This document shows positions 16,890-26,335 of a DNA stretch of 64,000 nucleotides, piece by piece. Where the stretch lies: the NCBI RefSeq assembly GCF_000511955.1, contig NZ_AZSU01000006.1, forward strand, positions 25,222 through 89,221. Reading direction: 5' to 3'. Under the pieces are notes generated by a model. It was not told where the DNA came from. It was given only the letters and a program-made list of their open reading frames with translations, and did not search any database. A program made the translations under genes and the position numbers. Numbering within the stretch: the first letter of the stretch is position 1; each line of letters starts with the position of its first letter. This stretch comes from [Clostridium] ultunense DSM 10521 (GTDB taxonomy: Bacteria; Bacillota; Clostridia; Tissierellales; Tepidimicrobiaceae).

Positions 16890-19567
16890 CTTGAAAACAA
16901 TTTATATGTCTCACCTACTACAAGGGGTAAAAATGCATGTAATAGAACTACTTGCCAATCCATTAAACTTAAAGGATAGGTATCGAAAATTGGTTGAAAA
17001 AATGGCAAATAGATTACTATTAATAATAGAACAAAAGATAACAAAGTTGCATAAGTTAATGTTTTATTGGTAAATACACCTAGCTCAAATATAGTGTGTT
17101 TTTCGGACCTACTTGAATAAGCTCTTAACAATTCAGCCGTAATCAAAGTTGAAAAGGTTATAGTTCTTGGGATAATTAAATTTTCCACACCATAGGTTTT
17201 AAGCCCCCATCTATATGCTAACAAGGCTCCTAAAGCAATAGCTATACTCTGAATTATTATGCCTCTGACCATTCCCTTATCTAGAATAGGTTCATCCGGG
17301 TTTCTAGGGGGAATTTTCATTATTTCAGGTTCTCCCTTTTCCATACCTAATGCTAAAGCTGGGAAACTGTCCGTCACAAGGTTTAACCATAATAATTGGA
17401 TTGGAATAAGTGGAACTTCTAATCCTAGGAGTATACTTAAAGTCACTATTAGGATTTCTCCGATATTACAAGACAATAAAAAGAATACAAATTTTTTAAT
17501 ATTACTGTATATTATTCTACCTTCTTCTACGGCAGATACTATACTAGCAAAATTATCATCCGTTAAAATAACTTCTGCTGTATTTTTAGCTACATCTGTC
17601 CCTGTAATACCCATGGAAACACCAATATCAGCTCTTTTAAGAGCTAAGGCATCATTGACTCCATCCCCAGTCATAGCAGTAATTTCACCATTTGCTTTTA
17701 ATGCATTAACTATTCGTACCTTATGTTCTGGAGAAACTCTGGCATAAACTCGTTTTTGTTTTACCAAGTCTTTTAAATCATCATCGGAAACCCCATCTAA
17801 CTCTTTGCCCATAATAGCCTCATCTTCATCTTCAGCCATTCCTAACTCTTTAGCAATAGCAAAGGCAGTTTCCTTATAGTCTCCAGTAATCATAACTGCT
17901 TTGATTCCTGCTTCCTCACATCTTTTTATGGCATCTTTTGCTTCTTCTCTTGGCGGATCGATCATTCCAACTAATCCAACTAAAACCATATCATTTTCAA
18001 TGGATTCAGATGTAAGATCATTGGGCATATGATCATATTTTCTAAACGCAAAGGCTAAAACCCTTAAAGCTTTTTTTGAAAACTTACTATTAATATTTAA
18101 TATCTCTTCTTTTAATTTACTGGTCAAGGGTACTATCTTACCATCAATATATATACTACTACTTCTATTAATCACTATATCTGGTGCCCCTTTAGTAAAG
18201 GAAACTAATTTATTAGGAAAAAAGTTTTCATGGATTGTCGTCATCATCTTTCTGCCGGAATCAAAAGGAATTTCCTCTACCCTTGGGAATTTTCCATTCA
18301 TCTCTTCTTTAAACATTTTTCCTTTGCCCGCCAATGTAACTAGAGCACCTTCAGTAGGGTCTCCTAATATCCTATACCCCTCATCTGTTTCATCTAATAT
18401 GGCATCGTTACATAGTAAGCCTATAGATAATAATGTATTAAGATTAATGGATTTTTCTAAAGGCAATGGAGAATCTCCAACTTTAAATTCACCTTCTGGT
18501 CCATAGCCAGTTCCTGTAACATCTAATATTTTACCATTAGTATAAACTTTAACCACGGTCATTTCATTTTGAGTCAATGTTCCAGTCTTGTCAGAGCATA
18601 TTACTGTAGTACAACCTAAAGTTTCTACAGCAAGTAATTTTTTTACAATTGCATTTCTTCTAACCATTTTATTCATGCCCAATGCTAGGACGATGGTTAC
18701 TATAGCTGGTAATCCCTCCGGAATAGCTGCAACTGCCAAACTAATAGCAACCATAAACATATCTAATATATCTCTTCCTTGAAATATACCGATGCCAAAT
18801 ACTAATGCACATACTATAATACAAGCAATGCCCAAGTACTTTCCTAATTCATTCAATTTTTTTTGCAAAGGAGTGGTTTCATCCTCAAAGGTTTGAATCA
18901 TTGTTGCTATCTTACCTATTTCGGTATCATGTCCCGTTCCTATAACTGCTCCTTTGGCCCTGCCATAGGTAACAATAGTGCTCATATAAGCCATGTTTTT
19001 TCTATCCCCTAAAGACACTTCATGATCAAATATTTCATTAGCATCTTTTTCTACAGGAACCGATTCTCCAGTTAAGGAAGCTTCTTCTACTTTAAGGTTG
19101 GAGGTTTCTGTTAACCTTAGATCAGCAGGAATAATATCACCAGATTCCAATAAGACTATATCGCCAGGGACTAAGGTATTTGCTGGAACTACGGTAGCAG
19201 ACCCACTTCTTATTACTTTAGCATTTGGAGCAGCCATCTTTTTTAAAGCTTCTAAGGATTTTTCAGCTCTACCTTCTTGATATAAACTTAAAAATGCGTT
19301 AATAGCCACTATAGCTAGTATTACGACAGAGTCGGTCTTTTCTCCAACAATGAAGGAGATGACGCTGGCTATTATTAATATAATTACGAGAAAGTCGTTA
19401 AATTGTGCTATTATTTTTGATAATAGGCTCTTCTTTGCTTCTTCCTTTAATTCATTGGGACCGTATTTTTTTAGACGGTTTTCAGCTTCTTCTTTGGAGA
19501 TACCAGTTTGCTCATTGGTATTTAATTCAGACAATAAGTTTTCAATGTTTTTTTCATACCATTCCAT
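16874..19567 (-). CDS. P2-type cation ATPase, SERCA/PMR1-like, manganese-riboswitch controlled
   Basis: An 897-aa ATPase: N-terminal cation-ATPase domain, actuator with TGES (about 167), ion-site helix with AIPEGLPA (about 288), phosphorylation motif DKTGTLT (about 335), nucleotide-binding KGAPD, hinge TGDGVND and six C-terminal helices. By sequence it would be called a Ca2+ pump of the PMR1/SERCA group. However, its leader contains a yybP-ykoY (Mn2+) riboswitch (19691-19822), and Mn2+ exporters of this group are known to be controlled that way. Mn2+ (perhaps with Ca2+) export is therefore the better guess. Ribosome site AAGGAATG just upstream. Confidence 0.93.
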   Translation of the reverse strand: MEWYEKNIENLLSELNTNEQTGISKEEAENRLKKYGPNELKEEAKKSLLSKIIAQFNDFLVIILIIASVISFIVGEKTDSVVILAIVAINAFLSLYQEGRAEKSLEALKKMAAPNAKVIRSGSATVVPANTLVPGDIVLLESGDIIPADLRLTETSNLKVEEASLTGESVPVEKDANEIFDHEVSLGDRKNMAYMSTIVTYGRAKGAVIGTGHDTEIGKIATMIQTFEDETTPLQKKLNELGKYLGIACIIVCALVFGIGIFQGRDILDMFMVAISLAVAAIPEGLPAIVTIVLALGMNKMVRRNAIVKKLLAVETLGCTTVICSDKTGTLTQNEMTVVKVYTNGKILDVTGTGYGPEGEFKVGDSPLPLEKSINLNTLLSIGLLCNDAILDETDEGYRILGDPTEGALVTLAGKGKMFKEEMNGKFPRVEEIPFDSGRKMMTTIHENFFPNKLVSFTKGAPDIVINRSSSIYIDGKIVPLTSKLKEEILNINSKFSKKALRVLAFAFRKYDHMPNDLTSESIENDMVLVGLVGMIDPPREEAKDAIKRCEEAGIKAVMITGDYKETAFAIAKELGMAEDEDEAIMGKELDGVSDDDLKDLVKQKRVYARVSPEHKVRIVNALKANGEITAMTGDGVNDALALKRADIGVSMGITGTDVAKNTAEVILTDDNFASIVSAVEEGRIIYSNIKKFVFFLLSCNIGEILIVTLSILLGLEVPLIPIQLLWLNLVTDSFPALALGMEKGEPEIMKIPPRNPDEPILDKGMVRGIIIQSIAIALGALLAYRWGLKTYGVENLIIPRTITFSTLITAELLRAYSSRSEKHTIFELGVFTNKTLTYATLLSFVLLLIVIYLPFFQPIFDTYPLSLMDWQVVLLHAFLPLVVGETYKLFSRKKAL

Positions 19568-19690
19568 AAAAAGTCATTCCTTTCTCTATTTAACACTAGT
19601 ATACCACCTACATTAAAAATTAAATACGAAACTGTTAGTTTGTGGTAACGGTTGAAGATTTGGAGTAGAGTTGCTAAAATATAATATGGC

Positions 19691-19822
19691 AAATAAAAAG
19701 ACCTTTGTTTAGCAATAAATGACTAAACAAAGGTCTTGCTACCTAAGTTTACAGGATAGTTAGCCGGGATTACTCCGGATTGACGACTAACTATTTAAAA
19801 GCTACTCCCCTTCGTTGAAATC
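19691..19822 (-). ncRNA. yybP-ykoY manganese riboswitch with terminator
   Basis: On the minus strand the RNA begins AACGAAGGGGAGTAGC, then an AGTCGTCAAT block and a small G/C stem, and closes with GGTAGCAAGACCTTTG; these are the conserved bulges of the yybP-ykoY family. The last bases form one side of a perfect 15-bp stem (19698-19712 with 19723-19737) followed by TTTTTATTT, an intrinsic terminator. Mn2+ binding would stabilise the aptamer and allow transcription into the P-type ATPase gene. Recognition is by conserved sequence blocks, not by computed folding. Confidence 0.88.
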
Positions 19823-19823
19823 A

Positions 19824-19852
19824 ATTATATAATATATATAGTATAATTTCAA
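19824..19852 (-). promoter_or_regulatory. Sigma-A promoter of the riboswitch-ATPase unit
   Basis: On the minus strand: TTGAAA (19847-19852), a 17-bp spacer, then TATAAT (19824-19829). The aptamer begins within about 10 nt downstream. Confidence 0.8.
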
Positions 19853-20026
19853 TAGTGATTATACATATAATTGAAATGATTTTCTATTTAAATATGAATT
19901 TGACAAGTTCATTTTATTATTAGATAATTTAGGCATGGGGGATTATGTAGACACTTCATTAGGAAAGGATTTAGACTTAAGGAAGGTTGATTATTGGATA
20001 TTCATTATTTAAATGGAGTGATAATT

Positions 20027-20719
20027 ATGGATAAGAAGATTTTAGTGGTAGACGATGAGAAATCTATCGCAGATATTGTAAAGTTTAACTTAGAAAAGGA
20101 AGGCTATACAGTTAATTTAGCCTTTGATGGAGAAGAAGCCATTGAGAAAGTTCACGAGACTTTACCAGATTTAATCGTATTAGATATTATGCTTCCTAAA
20201 AAAGATGGATTTCAGGTTCTTAAAGAGATTCGAAAGGATTTTAAAACTCCAGTTCTTATGCTTACTGCAAAGGAAGAGGAGGTAGATAAGGTGTTGGGAT
20301 TAGAATTGGGAGCGGATGATTATATAACAAAACCTTTTAGTATGAGAGAATTAATGGCTAGAGTGAAGGCAAATTTAAGGAGAATTGAATTCTCGAATAA
20401 TGAGTTGAATAGTGGAGACATACTACAGATTGGGGATTTACTTATTGATTTAAATAAATACGAGGTCCAAAAAAGGGGACAAGTTATAGAACTTACCTTA
20501 AGAGAATTTGAGTTGCTAAAATTTTTAGCTTCAAGTGTAGAACAAGTATTTACTAGAGAGCAATTATTGGAAGAAGTATGGGGATATGAATACTATGGAG
20601 ATATAAGGACTGTAGATGTAACTATTAGAAGGCTTAGGGAGAAGATAGAGGACAAGGATGGAGAATATAAATATATAATGACAAAAAGAGGAGTAGGATA
20701 TTATTTCAGGAGGGGCTAG
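20027..20719 (+). CDS. walR: Two-component response regulator WalR
   Basis: A 230-aa OmpR-family regulator. The receiver domain has the acidic pair in VVDDEKS, phospho-Asp in LIVLDIMLPKKDG (about residue 53), Thr in MLTAKEE and Lys in ITKPFS. The winged-helix C-domain ends in VDVTIRRLREKIE...RGVGYYF. It controls cell-wall turnover genes and is usually essential. The ATG at 20027 follows GGAGTG; an in-frame start 11 codons earlier lacks a ribosome site. It starts the wal locus: walK follows after 3 nt. WalR-type boxes occur at four places in this window. Confidence 0.95.
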   Translation: MDKKILVVDDEKSIADIVKFNLEKEGYTVNLAFDGEEAIEKVHETLPDLIVLDIMLPKKDGFQVLKEIRKDFKTPVLMLTAKEEEVDKVLGLELGADDYITKPFSMRELMARVKANLRRIEFSNNELNSGDILQIGDLLIDLNKYEVQKRGQVIELTLREFELLKFLASSVEQVFTREQLLEEVWGYEYYGDIRTVDVTIRRLREKIEDKDGEYKYIMTKRGVGYYFRRG

Positions 20720-20722
20720 TCC

Positions 20723-22525
20723 ATGTTTACAAGTATTAGGTGGAAGTTTATCATAGTGTATTTTTTGCTTGTATTTATGGCTATGGTAATAGTAGGAGTA
20801 TTTATAGTACAAAGATTTGAAGCTCAACAATTGAACAATAGAGTAAATACCATGGTTAAACAGATTGAATCCATAATAAGCGCTTCTAGCTATTTATTAG
20901 AGGATAATTGGAGTCTAGTAGATAAGGAAATTCAAAAAACTTTGAATGAGTGGAGGTTTGAAGGAACTGAAACCCTTTATGTTATATATAATGAAGATAT
21001 ACCTACAATAATAGCCTCATCCTATAGTAATTATGAGAAGATTAAGGGTCAAAATGCTCTGGCATATTTAGACCCTACTCTAATCTTAGATGCTTACAAT
21101 GGCGACAGAAGTCAAATAATCAGAAAGGATTCAAATGAAGATACCATCTTTCAGCATTTAGCATATCCAGTGCTAGATGGAGTGGGCCAAGTTAAGGGCG
21201 TACTATATATGATTGGTGATTTACAGGATGTATATAAAACTGTTGATGATTCAAAAAAGATATTGACTAGTGCAACTATGCTAGCCTTAGGCATAACCGT
21301 GTTGTTGGGCTTTTTAATTGCAAGTAGTATAACTGAACCAATTAGGGATGTGACTAAGAAAGCTGAAAGGATGGCAAAAGGTGATTTTGACCAGTTTGTT
21401 GAGGTAAAATCCGATGATGAAATGGGACAGTTGGCTAGTATGTTCAATTACTTAACACTAAAGTTAAAAGACACAATTCAGGAAATGAGTTTAGAAAAAA
21501 GTAAATTAGATACTATATTTAACTATATGGCAGATGGAGTCATAGCCATTGATGTAAATGGACATATTATCCATGCTAATCCTATTGCAATAGATATATT
21601 GGATTTAGAAGAAACGATTAATGAAGAATTTGCCCATAAAAAAGTTTTTGCAATGGATAAGATAAATTTAAAAAATATTGATTATGAAGACTTATATAGC
21701 CTTGAAGGGGATGAAATAGTCGAGATAAAAAATATAGTTTATCGAATTAAATATGCGCCATTTCGTAATGAAAGGAACAATATCGGTGGGATAATAATAG
21801 TGTTTCAAGATATAACTGAGCAGCATAAACTAGATAATATGAGGAAGGAGTTTGTAGCTAATGTTTCCCATGAATTAAAGACGCCTATAACTACTATTAA
21901 ATCCTATACTGAAACCTTAATGGATTATGAGGATATAGACGGAGAACTTTCTAAAAAGTTTTTATCCATCATAGATAATGAATGTGATAGAATGGCGCGT
22001 ATAGTTAGAGATTTACTCCAACTTTCTAATCTGGACTATAATAAAACTAAATGGAAGAAGGTAGAGTATTCTTTAGAAAAATTGATTAGAGATGCTTGTT
22101 TAAAACTTGAATTTTCCTTTAAGGAGAAAAATCAGAAATTAAATTTAAATATTGAAGAAAACATGCCGAATATTGAAATAGATAAAGATGGTATAGAACA
22201 GGTTATACTAAATATAATATCAAATGCAATAAAATATACTTCTGATAATGGTGAAATCAATGTATCAGCAAAGCAACTTGATGACAGTATTGTAATTACT
22301 GTAAAAGATAATGGTATTGGAATACCAGGTGAAGATAAAAGTAGGATTTTTGAACGATTTTATAGGGTGGATAAGGGTAGGAGCAGGGATTTAGGAGGAA
22401 CAGGGTTAGGCTTATCTATTGCCAAGCAGATTGTGGAAGCCCATGGTGGAGAGATAGTATTAAATTCTGAATATAACGTAGGAACTGAAGTTGATGTGGT
22501 TCTTCCTAAGGTTACTAGTCTGTAA
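20723..22525 (+). CDS. walK: Sensor histidine kinase WalK
   Basis: A 600-aa membrane kinase. Two membrane helices (about 10-30 and 183-203) enclose an extracellular Cache-like domain. HAMP (about 204-256), PAS (about 262-370), HisKA with phospho-His in FVANVSHELKTPITT (about 383) and HATPase_c with DNGIGI and GGTGLGLSIAKQ follow. This is the full WalK architecture. It phosphorylates WalR in response to cell-wall state. ATG after GGAGGGG. Confidence 0.96.
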   Translation: MFTSIRWKFIIVYFLLVFMAMVIVGVFIVQRFEAQQLNNRVNTMVKQIESIISASSYLLEDNWSLVDKEIQKTLNEWRFEGTETLYVIYNEDIPTIIASSYSNYEKIKGQNALAYLDPTLILDAYNGDRSQIIRKDSNEDTIFQHLAYPVLDGVGQVKGVLYMIGDLQDVYKTVDDSKKILTSATMLALGITVLLGFLIASSITEPIRDVTKKAERMAKGDFDQFVEVKSDDEMGQLASMFNYLTLKLKDTIQEMSLEKSKLDTIFNYMADGVIAIDVNGHIIHANPIAIDILDLEETINEEFAHKKVFAMDKINLKNIDYEDLYSLEGDEIVEIKNIVYRIKYAPFRNERNNIGGIIIVFQDITEQHKLDNMRKEFVANVSHELKTPITTIKSYTETLMDYEDIDGELSKKFLSIIDNECDRMARIVRDLLQLSNLDYNKTKWKKVEYSLEKLIRDACLKLEFSFKEKNQKLNLNIEENMPNIEIDKDGIEQVILNIISNAIKYTSDNGEINVSAKQLDDSIVITVKDNGIGIPGEDKSRIFERFYRVDKGRSRDLGGTGLGLSIAKQIVEAHGGEIVLNSEYNVGTEVDVVLPKVTSL

Positions 22526-22575
22526 TTTAATCTTAATTGGCCTGTAATACGTTTGTAATATAGTTAATGTATAAT
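22521..22575 (+). promoter_or_regulatory. WalR-boxed promoter inside the wal locus
   Basis: Half-sites spaced 11 nt apart: TGTAAT at 22521, CTTAAT (weak) at 22532, TGTAAT at 22543 and TGTAAT at 22554. The last two form a perfect TGTWAH-N5-TGTWAH box. A TATAAT (-10) lies at 22570-22575, so the box covers the -35 area and just upstream, an activator-type place. The first half-site overlaps the walK stop codon. Confidence 0.75.
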
Positions 22576-22614
22576 AATTAGTGTGTCCTATTGTATTGTA
22601 AAGGAGGTAAGGTT

Positions 22615-23097
22615 ATGTGGAAAAAAGTAATGGCTAGTATAATTGTTATGATAGCAGTTATTTCTATATCAACGGTTGGGTTTGCAGCATCTGCAAGTAA
22701 TATAAAACCTAAAGTGGATACAACTAAATATCAGGTGATTACACCAGAAAAGAGCTCCTCTGCCTCAGATAAGAAGGTAGTATTAATATCTGGTAAGGCC
22801 CCTGAAGGGACAAAAATAATTATAGATGTATACGGTGCAATAGATCTGACTGGCAATAATTATTCATTGGAAAAATTACCTGGTAAAGATGATTATATTC
22901 TTATTTCTAGTAAAACTACGAAATCTGGAGCCCTTGGCTTTGGGGAAGAAGTCGAATTAATTCTTGGGGTTAATAAAATAACAGTTACCTTTGATGTAAA
23001 TGGAGTACCCTCTGTAGAGAAGATCCTCTATTATTATGAAAAAGAACAATTAGAAAAAAGCCCTAGAAACTCATTTATAGGTTCTTCTACTAAATAA
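22615..23097 (+). CDS. Secreted protein of unknown function in the wal locus
   Basis: A 160-aa protein. A Sec signal peptide (WKKVMASIIVMIAVISISTVGFA, residues 2-24, probable cleavage after AxA) is followed by a beta-rich domain with VVLISGKAPEGTKIIIDVYG, reminiscent of an Ig-like/stalk fold. Start ATG after AAGGAGG. No named family recognised. It lies between walK and yycH, where the B. subtilis operon has nothing, and has its own promoter with WalR boxes, so it is likely a WalR target and may report on or act at the wall. Confidence 0.75.
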   Translation: MWKKVMASIIVMIAVISISTVGFAASASNIKPKVDTTKYQVITPEKSSSASDKKVVLISGKAPEGTKIIIDVYGAIDLTGNNYSLEKLPGKDDYILISSKTTKSGALGFGEEVELILGVNKITVTFDVNGVPSVEKILYYYEKEQLEKSPRNSFIGSSTK

Positions 23098-23128
23098 AAT
23101 ACCATTGGGTTTAAGGAGATGATTGGTT

Positions 23129-24556
23129 GTGTTTAAAGAAAGGTTAAAGACTTTCCTACTCCTATCCTTGGTATTCATTAGTGTGTTTTTAACAAGACGA
23201 TTATGGATTCAAATGCCCTATGAAATATTGCCACTTTTTCAAAAAGAAGAAGCTTTGTCTGCAAACTATTTGTTTACAGATATGATAAAACCTGACAAAT
23301 ATTTACTAAATTTTGATGAAAAAAATCATACAATTTTTAATAATGATGACAATAATAATCTATGGACAAGCACTCGCTCTTCTTTGGCAGATATCCTGTC
23401 TTCTAATAGTGTCAAGACGGAGACCCTGTCTACTGAGGAATTCTCTACGTATTATAAAAAGAAGTCCATAGTTTTTTATTTTCCTGAAAAATTTAGTACT
23501 TATATATTGGCTAGGTCGTTGGATGTGACAAAACCAAATAGTATTACGGAAAAGATACCAAATGTGGACAATATCTATCTTTATTTAGGGCCAGAAGAGC
23601 CTTATGTAGTATTTAGCGAAAAAGATAGACATTTAAAGGTCTATGATCCAAATTTGGATTTGGAAAATGTTAAAAACAAATTAAAGGCCATAGAGGAAAA
23701 AGATTATACTTATTATTATCCAATTAGGGAAACTTTAAATGTTGATAACAATGTATATATTCCCTATAGGATGTCGAAAAGTATGCCTTTGGTCTACGTG
23801 GAAAATGAGTTAAATACAGATAATATTAAAGAAATTAGAAACATTGCAGAAATTTTTTTTAAGAGAAATATAGATTATTTGCGAGAGATAGTTGAAAATA
23901 ATGGATCCATATTATATGTATACAATCAAAAGGTCTTAAAGGTGCACCAAAATGGTTTATTAGAGTATTTTAGTCCGTTGGAGGAACCTGTAAAGGAGAG
24001 AAACCTTTACATCAGTTTAAATACAGCTTCTGAATTTTTATCTAACCATATTGGAGTTCCGAAGGATTTATATTTGTCAAAGATTGAAAAAATAGAATCT
24101 GAACAAAACCTAGGTTATAGGTTGACCTTCAAGTATAGAATAAGAGGATTCCCAGTATTTTTGGGGAAAGACATAGTAGAAGATTTTATACAAATAGATG
24201 TTTTTAATAAATATGTGAGAAATTACAAAAGGTTTATTAGGAAAGACATGAATATAAATACGTATGATGAGACAGAGGCTAGCCAAATGTTGTCTGCCTT
24301 TGATATTATAAATATGAATTATGGTCTACTACAAATGGGATATATACAGGATAACAAATTACTTGTAGAAGATATAGATGGAGAAGTACTAAAGGAGAAA
24401 GTTTTATCCTCTATTGATGATATCTCTTTAGCATATTTAGATCCTTGTCTTAATAAAGATAAGGAAGAATTAGTTGGAGTATGGCTATTAAAAGTTGGAA
24501 ACAGAACCTATGCTTTTGATGTATACGATGGGAACTTGGTATTTAGTAGAAAATAA
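23129..24556 (+). CDS. yycH: WalK regulator YycH
   Basis: A 475-aa protein with an N-terminal membrane anchor (FLLLSLVFISVFLTRRLW) and a large extracytoplasmic region ending in a YycH-type beta domain (about 350-475). YycH and YycI contact WalK through their membrane helices and change its activity. The GTG at 23129 is ten nt after AAGGAG; the TTG at 23123 is in the same frame and also possible. Order walR-walK-(insert)-yycH-yycI-walJ-htrA supports the call. Sequence similarity alone is weak, as usual for YycH. Confidence 0.85.
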   Translation: MFKERLKTFLLLSLVFISVFLTRRLWIQMPYEILPLFQKEEALSANYLFTDMIKPDKYLLNFDEKNHTIFNNDDNNNLWTSTRSSLADILSSNSVKTETLSTEEFSTYYKKKSIVFYFPEKFSTYILARSLDVTKPNSITEKIPNVDNIYLYLGPEEPYVVFSEKDRHLKVYDPNLDLENVKNKLKAIEEKDYTYYYPIRETLNVDNNVYIPYRMSKSMPLVYVENELNTDNIKEIRNIAEIFFKRNIDYLREIVENNGSILYVYNQKVLKVHQNGLLEYFSPLEEPVKERNLYISLNTASEFLSNHIGVPKDLYLSKIEKIESEQNLGYRLTFKYRIRGFPVFLGKDIVEDFIQIDVFNKYVRNYKRFIRKDMNINTYDETEASQMLSAFDIINMNYGLLQMGYIQDNKLLVEDIDGEVLKEKVLSSIDDISLAYLDPCLNKDKEELVGVWLLKVGNRTYAFDVYDGNLVFSRK

Positions 24557-24581
24557 TATTAGTTTTGGATGGTGAAAAGGA

Positions 24582-25430
24582 ATGGATTGGTCAAAAGCTA
24601 AGACCATATTAATAGTTGCTTTTATTATTACAAACATACTATTAGTCTATGTTATAATGGGAGAAAACCATATTAGTAATGAGCCAACCATTAAGGATGA
24701 GTTTATTGAAGACGTAATTAAACTGTTAAAAGATAAAAATATAACTGTTTCCACCCAGATACCGAAGGATATACCCCGTTTGAATGCTATGACAGTAGAG
24801 TATGAAAATGTCAATATACAAGAATTAAATAGGAATTATTTTAATAATAATGGAATTATTGAGCAGGATGGAGAAGACCTTGCTAAAATCGTTAAAGATG
24901 ATGAATCCATATTGGTAATAAATGATAGATTCATCATTTACGAAAACAAGAGAGAAAGGGAAATATATAAAGATTTAGATAAAGATAAAGCTATACAATT
25001 GTCAGAAGAATTTATTAGTAAGGGACAATTTCAAGCTTCTGATATGAAACTGACCTTTATTAAAGAAGATAAGGGGATATTTTATCTAGAATATTCGAAG
25101 ATATATGGAGATATACTTGTTGAAAGAACCTTTACAAATTTTCAAATAGATAAGAGGGGAATTAAAAAATTTGAACGATTGTGGCTTAATGAGAAGGATT
25201 TTGGTGAAGTAGAAATATATATTAGTACTGCACCTAAATCCATATTAACTTTACTTGGAATGCAGGAAGCATATGGTAAAACCCTTGCTGATATTTCTCT
25301 CTGCTATTATTTTGATCCTGAAAAACATGATTATTTAGGAGAACCTAAGGATGCAAAACAAGGAAAAGCTGTTCCAGCATGGAGAATTCAATTTGATGAC
25401 GGATATAAAATATTTATTGATGAGTACTAG
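24582..25430 (+). CDS. yycI: WalK regulator YycI
   Basis: A 282-aa protein with a single N-terminal membrane helix (AKTILIVAFIITNILLVYVI) and an extracytoplasmic YycI-fold domain. It starts MDWSKAKTILI, the family's usual opening. It pairs with YycH to modulate WalK. ATG follows GGTGAAAAGG, 25 nt after yycH. A terminator (25431-25459) after it separates the signalling genes from walJ-htrA. Confidence 0.88.
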   Translation: MDWSKAKTILIVAFIITNILLVYVIMGENHISNEPTIKDEFIEDVIKLLKDKNITVSTQIPKDIPRLNAMTVEYENVNIQELNRNYFNNNGIIEQDGEDLAKIVKDDESILVINDRFIIYENKREREIYKDLDKDKAIQLSEEFISKGQFQASDMKLTFIKEDKGIFYLEYSKIYGDILVERTFTNFQIDKRGIKKFERLWLNEKDFGEVEIYISTAPKSILTLLGMQEAYGKTLADISLCYYFDPEKHDYLGEPKDAKQGKAVPAWRIQFDDGYKIFIDEY

Positions 25431-25459
25431 GAAGAACAATAGATTGGTTCTTCTTTTTT
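25431..25459 (+). terminator. Terminator after yycI
   Basis: Stem GAAGAAC/GTTCTTC (25431-25437 with 25447-25453) followed by six T. It splits the wal locus into two units. Confidence 0.8.
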
Positions 25460-25521
25460 ATTTATAAATAATATATACTATAATATGTATTAAAAAATAT
25501 TTTGTATTGGAGTGGTTCAAA

Positions 25522-26316
25522 ATGGGGATAAAGTTTTGTTCCCTTTCTAGTGGTAGTAGTGGAAATTGCCAATATATTGAAACAGATAGAGTAAAAATAT
25601 TGATAGATGGAGGTCTTAGTGGCAAAAAAATAGAGAGGCTGTTATCATCCATAGATGTTTGCCCTACTACCATAGATAGTATATTAGTAACCCATGAACA
25701 TATAGATCATATAAGGGGAGTAGGGGTGCTTTCCAGAAGATATGATATTCCTATTTATGCTAACCAAAGTACATGGACCAGGATGGAAAGGGCTGTAGGT
25801 GAAATAAAGGCTAAAAATATTAAAATCATAGAATCGAATGAAGATTTCCAACTGGGGGATTTAGATATTCATTCCTTCAAAGTATTCCACGATGCAGCAG
25901 AACCTGTAGGATATTGTATTTATCATAAAAATATTAAAATAAGTATTATAACCGATACAGGTTGGGTAAATGATAATATGAAGAGCATAATCAAGGGTTC
26001 ATCCCTTTATCTCATGGAATCCAATCATGATGTAAAAATGCTTAAAGAAGGAAATTATCCTTGGTATTTAAAAAAGAGAATACTAAGCACCAAAGGCCAT
26101 CTATCCAATTTCGATGCAGGAAAAACCTTGTCTGAAGTATTAACAGGTAATGGTGAAATAGTGTTATTGGCTCATCTAAGTAAAGAAAATAATAGGCCAT
26201 CTATAGCCCATGAAACGGTAAGAGAATGCATGGAAGATTATGGGATAAATGTACATAGAGATATAGCTTTGGACTTAACATATAGAGATAGACCAACCAG
26301 AGTATATACCCTATAA
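25522..26316 (+). CDS. walJ: MBL-fold hydrolase WalJ/YycJ
   Basis: A 264-aa metallo-beta-lactamase-fold protein. SLSSGSSGNCQYIE at the N-terminus and THEHIDHI (about 60-67) are the YycJ signatures and metal ligands; further ligands are in VFHDAAEPVGY and ITDTG. YycJ/WalJ homologues are DNA exonucleases that couple the wal locus to DNA repair or division. The ATG at 25522 follows GGAGTGG; the TTG at 25507 overlaps that site. A TATACTATAATATG stretch after the yycI terminator may be its promoter. Confidence 0.93.
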   Translation: MGIKFCSLSSGSSGNCQYIETDRVKILIDGGLSGKKIERLLSSIDVCPTTIDSILVTHEHIDHIRGVGVLSRRYDIPIYANQSTWTRMERAVGEIKAKNIKIIESNEDFQLGDLDIHSFKVFHDAAEPVGYCIYHKNIKISIITDTGWVNDNMKSIIKGSSLYLMESNHDVKMLKEGNYPWYLKKRILSTKGHLSNFDAGKTLSEVLTGNGEIVLLAHLSKENNRPSIAHETVRECMEDYGINVHRDIALDLTYRDRPTRVYTL

Positions 26317-26335
26317 ATAGATTGGAGGAATTAAC

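Noticed and set aside
16858-17073. 71-codon ORF starting in the ATPase terminator
   Set aside because: Its first residues are the terminator stem; the rest is antisense to the ATPase C-terminus.
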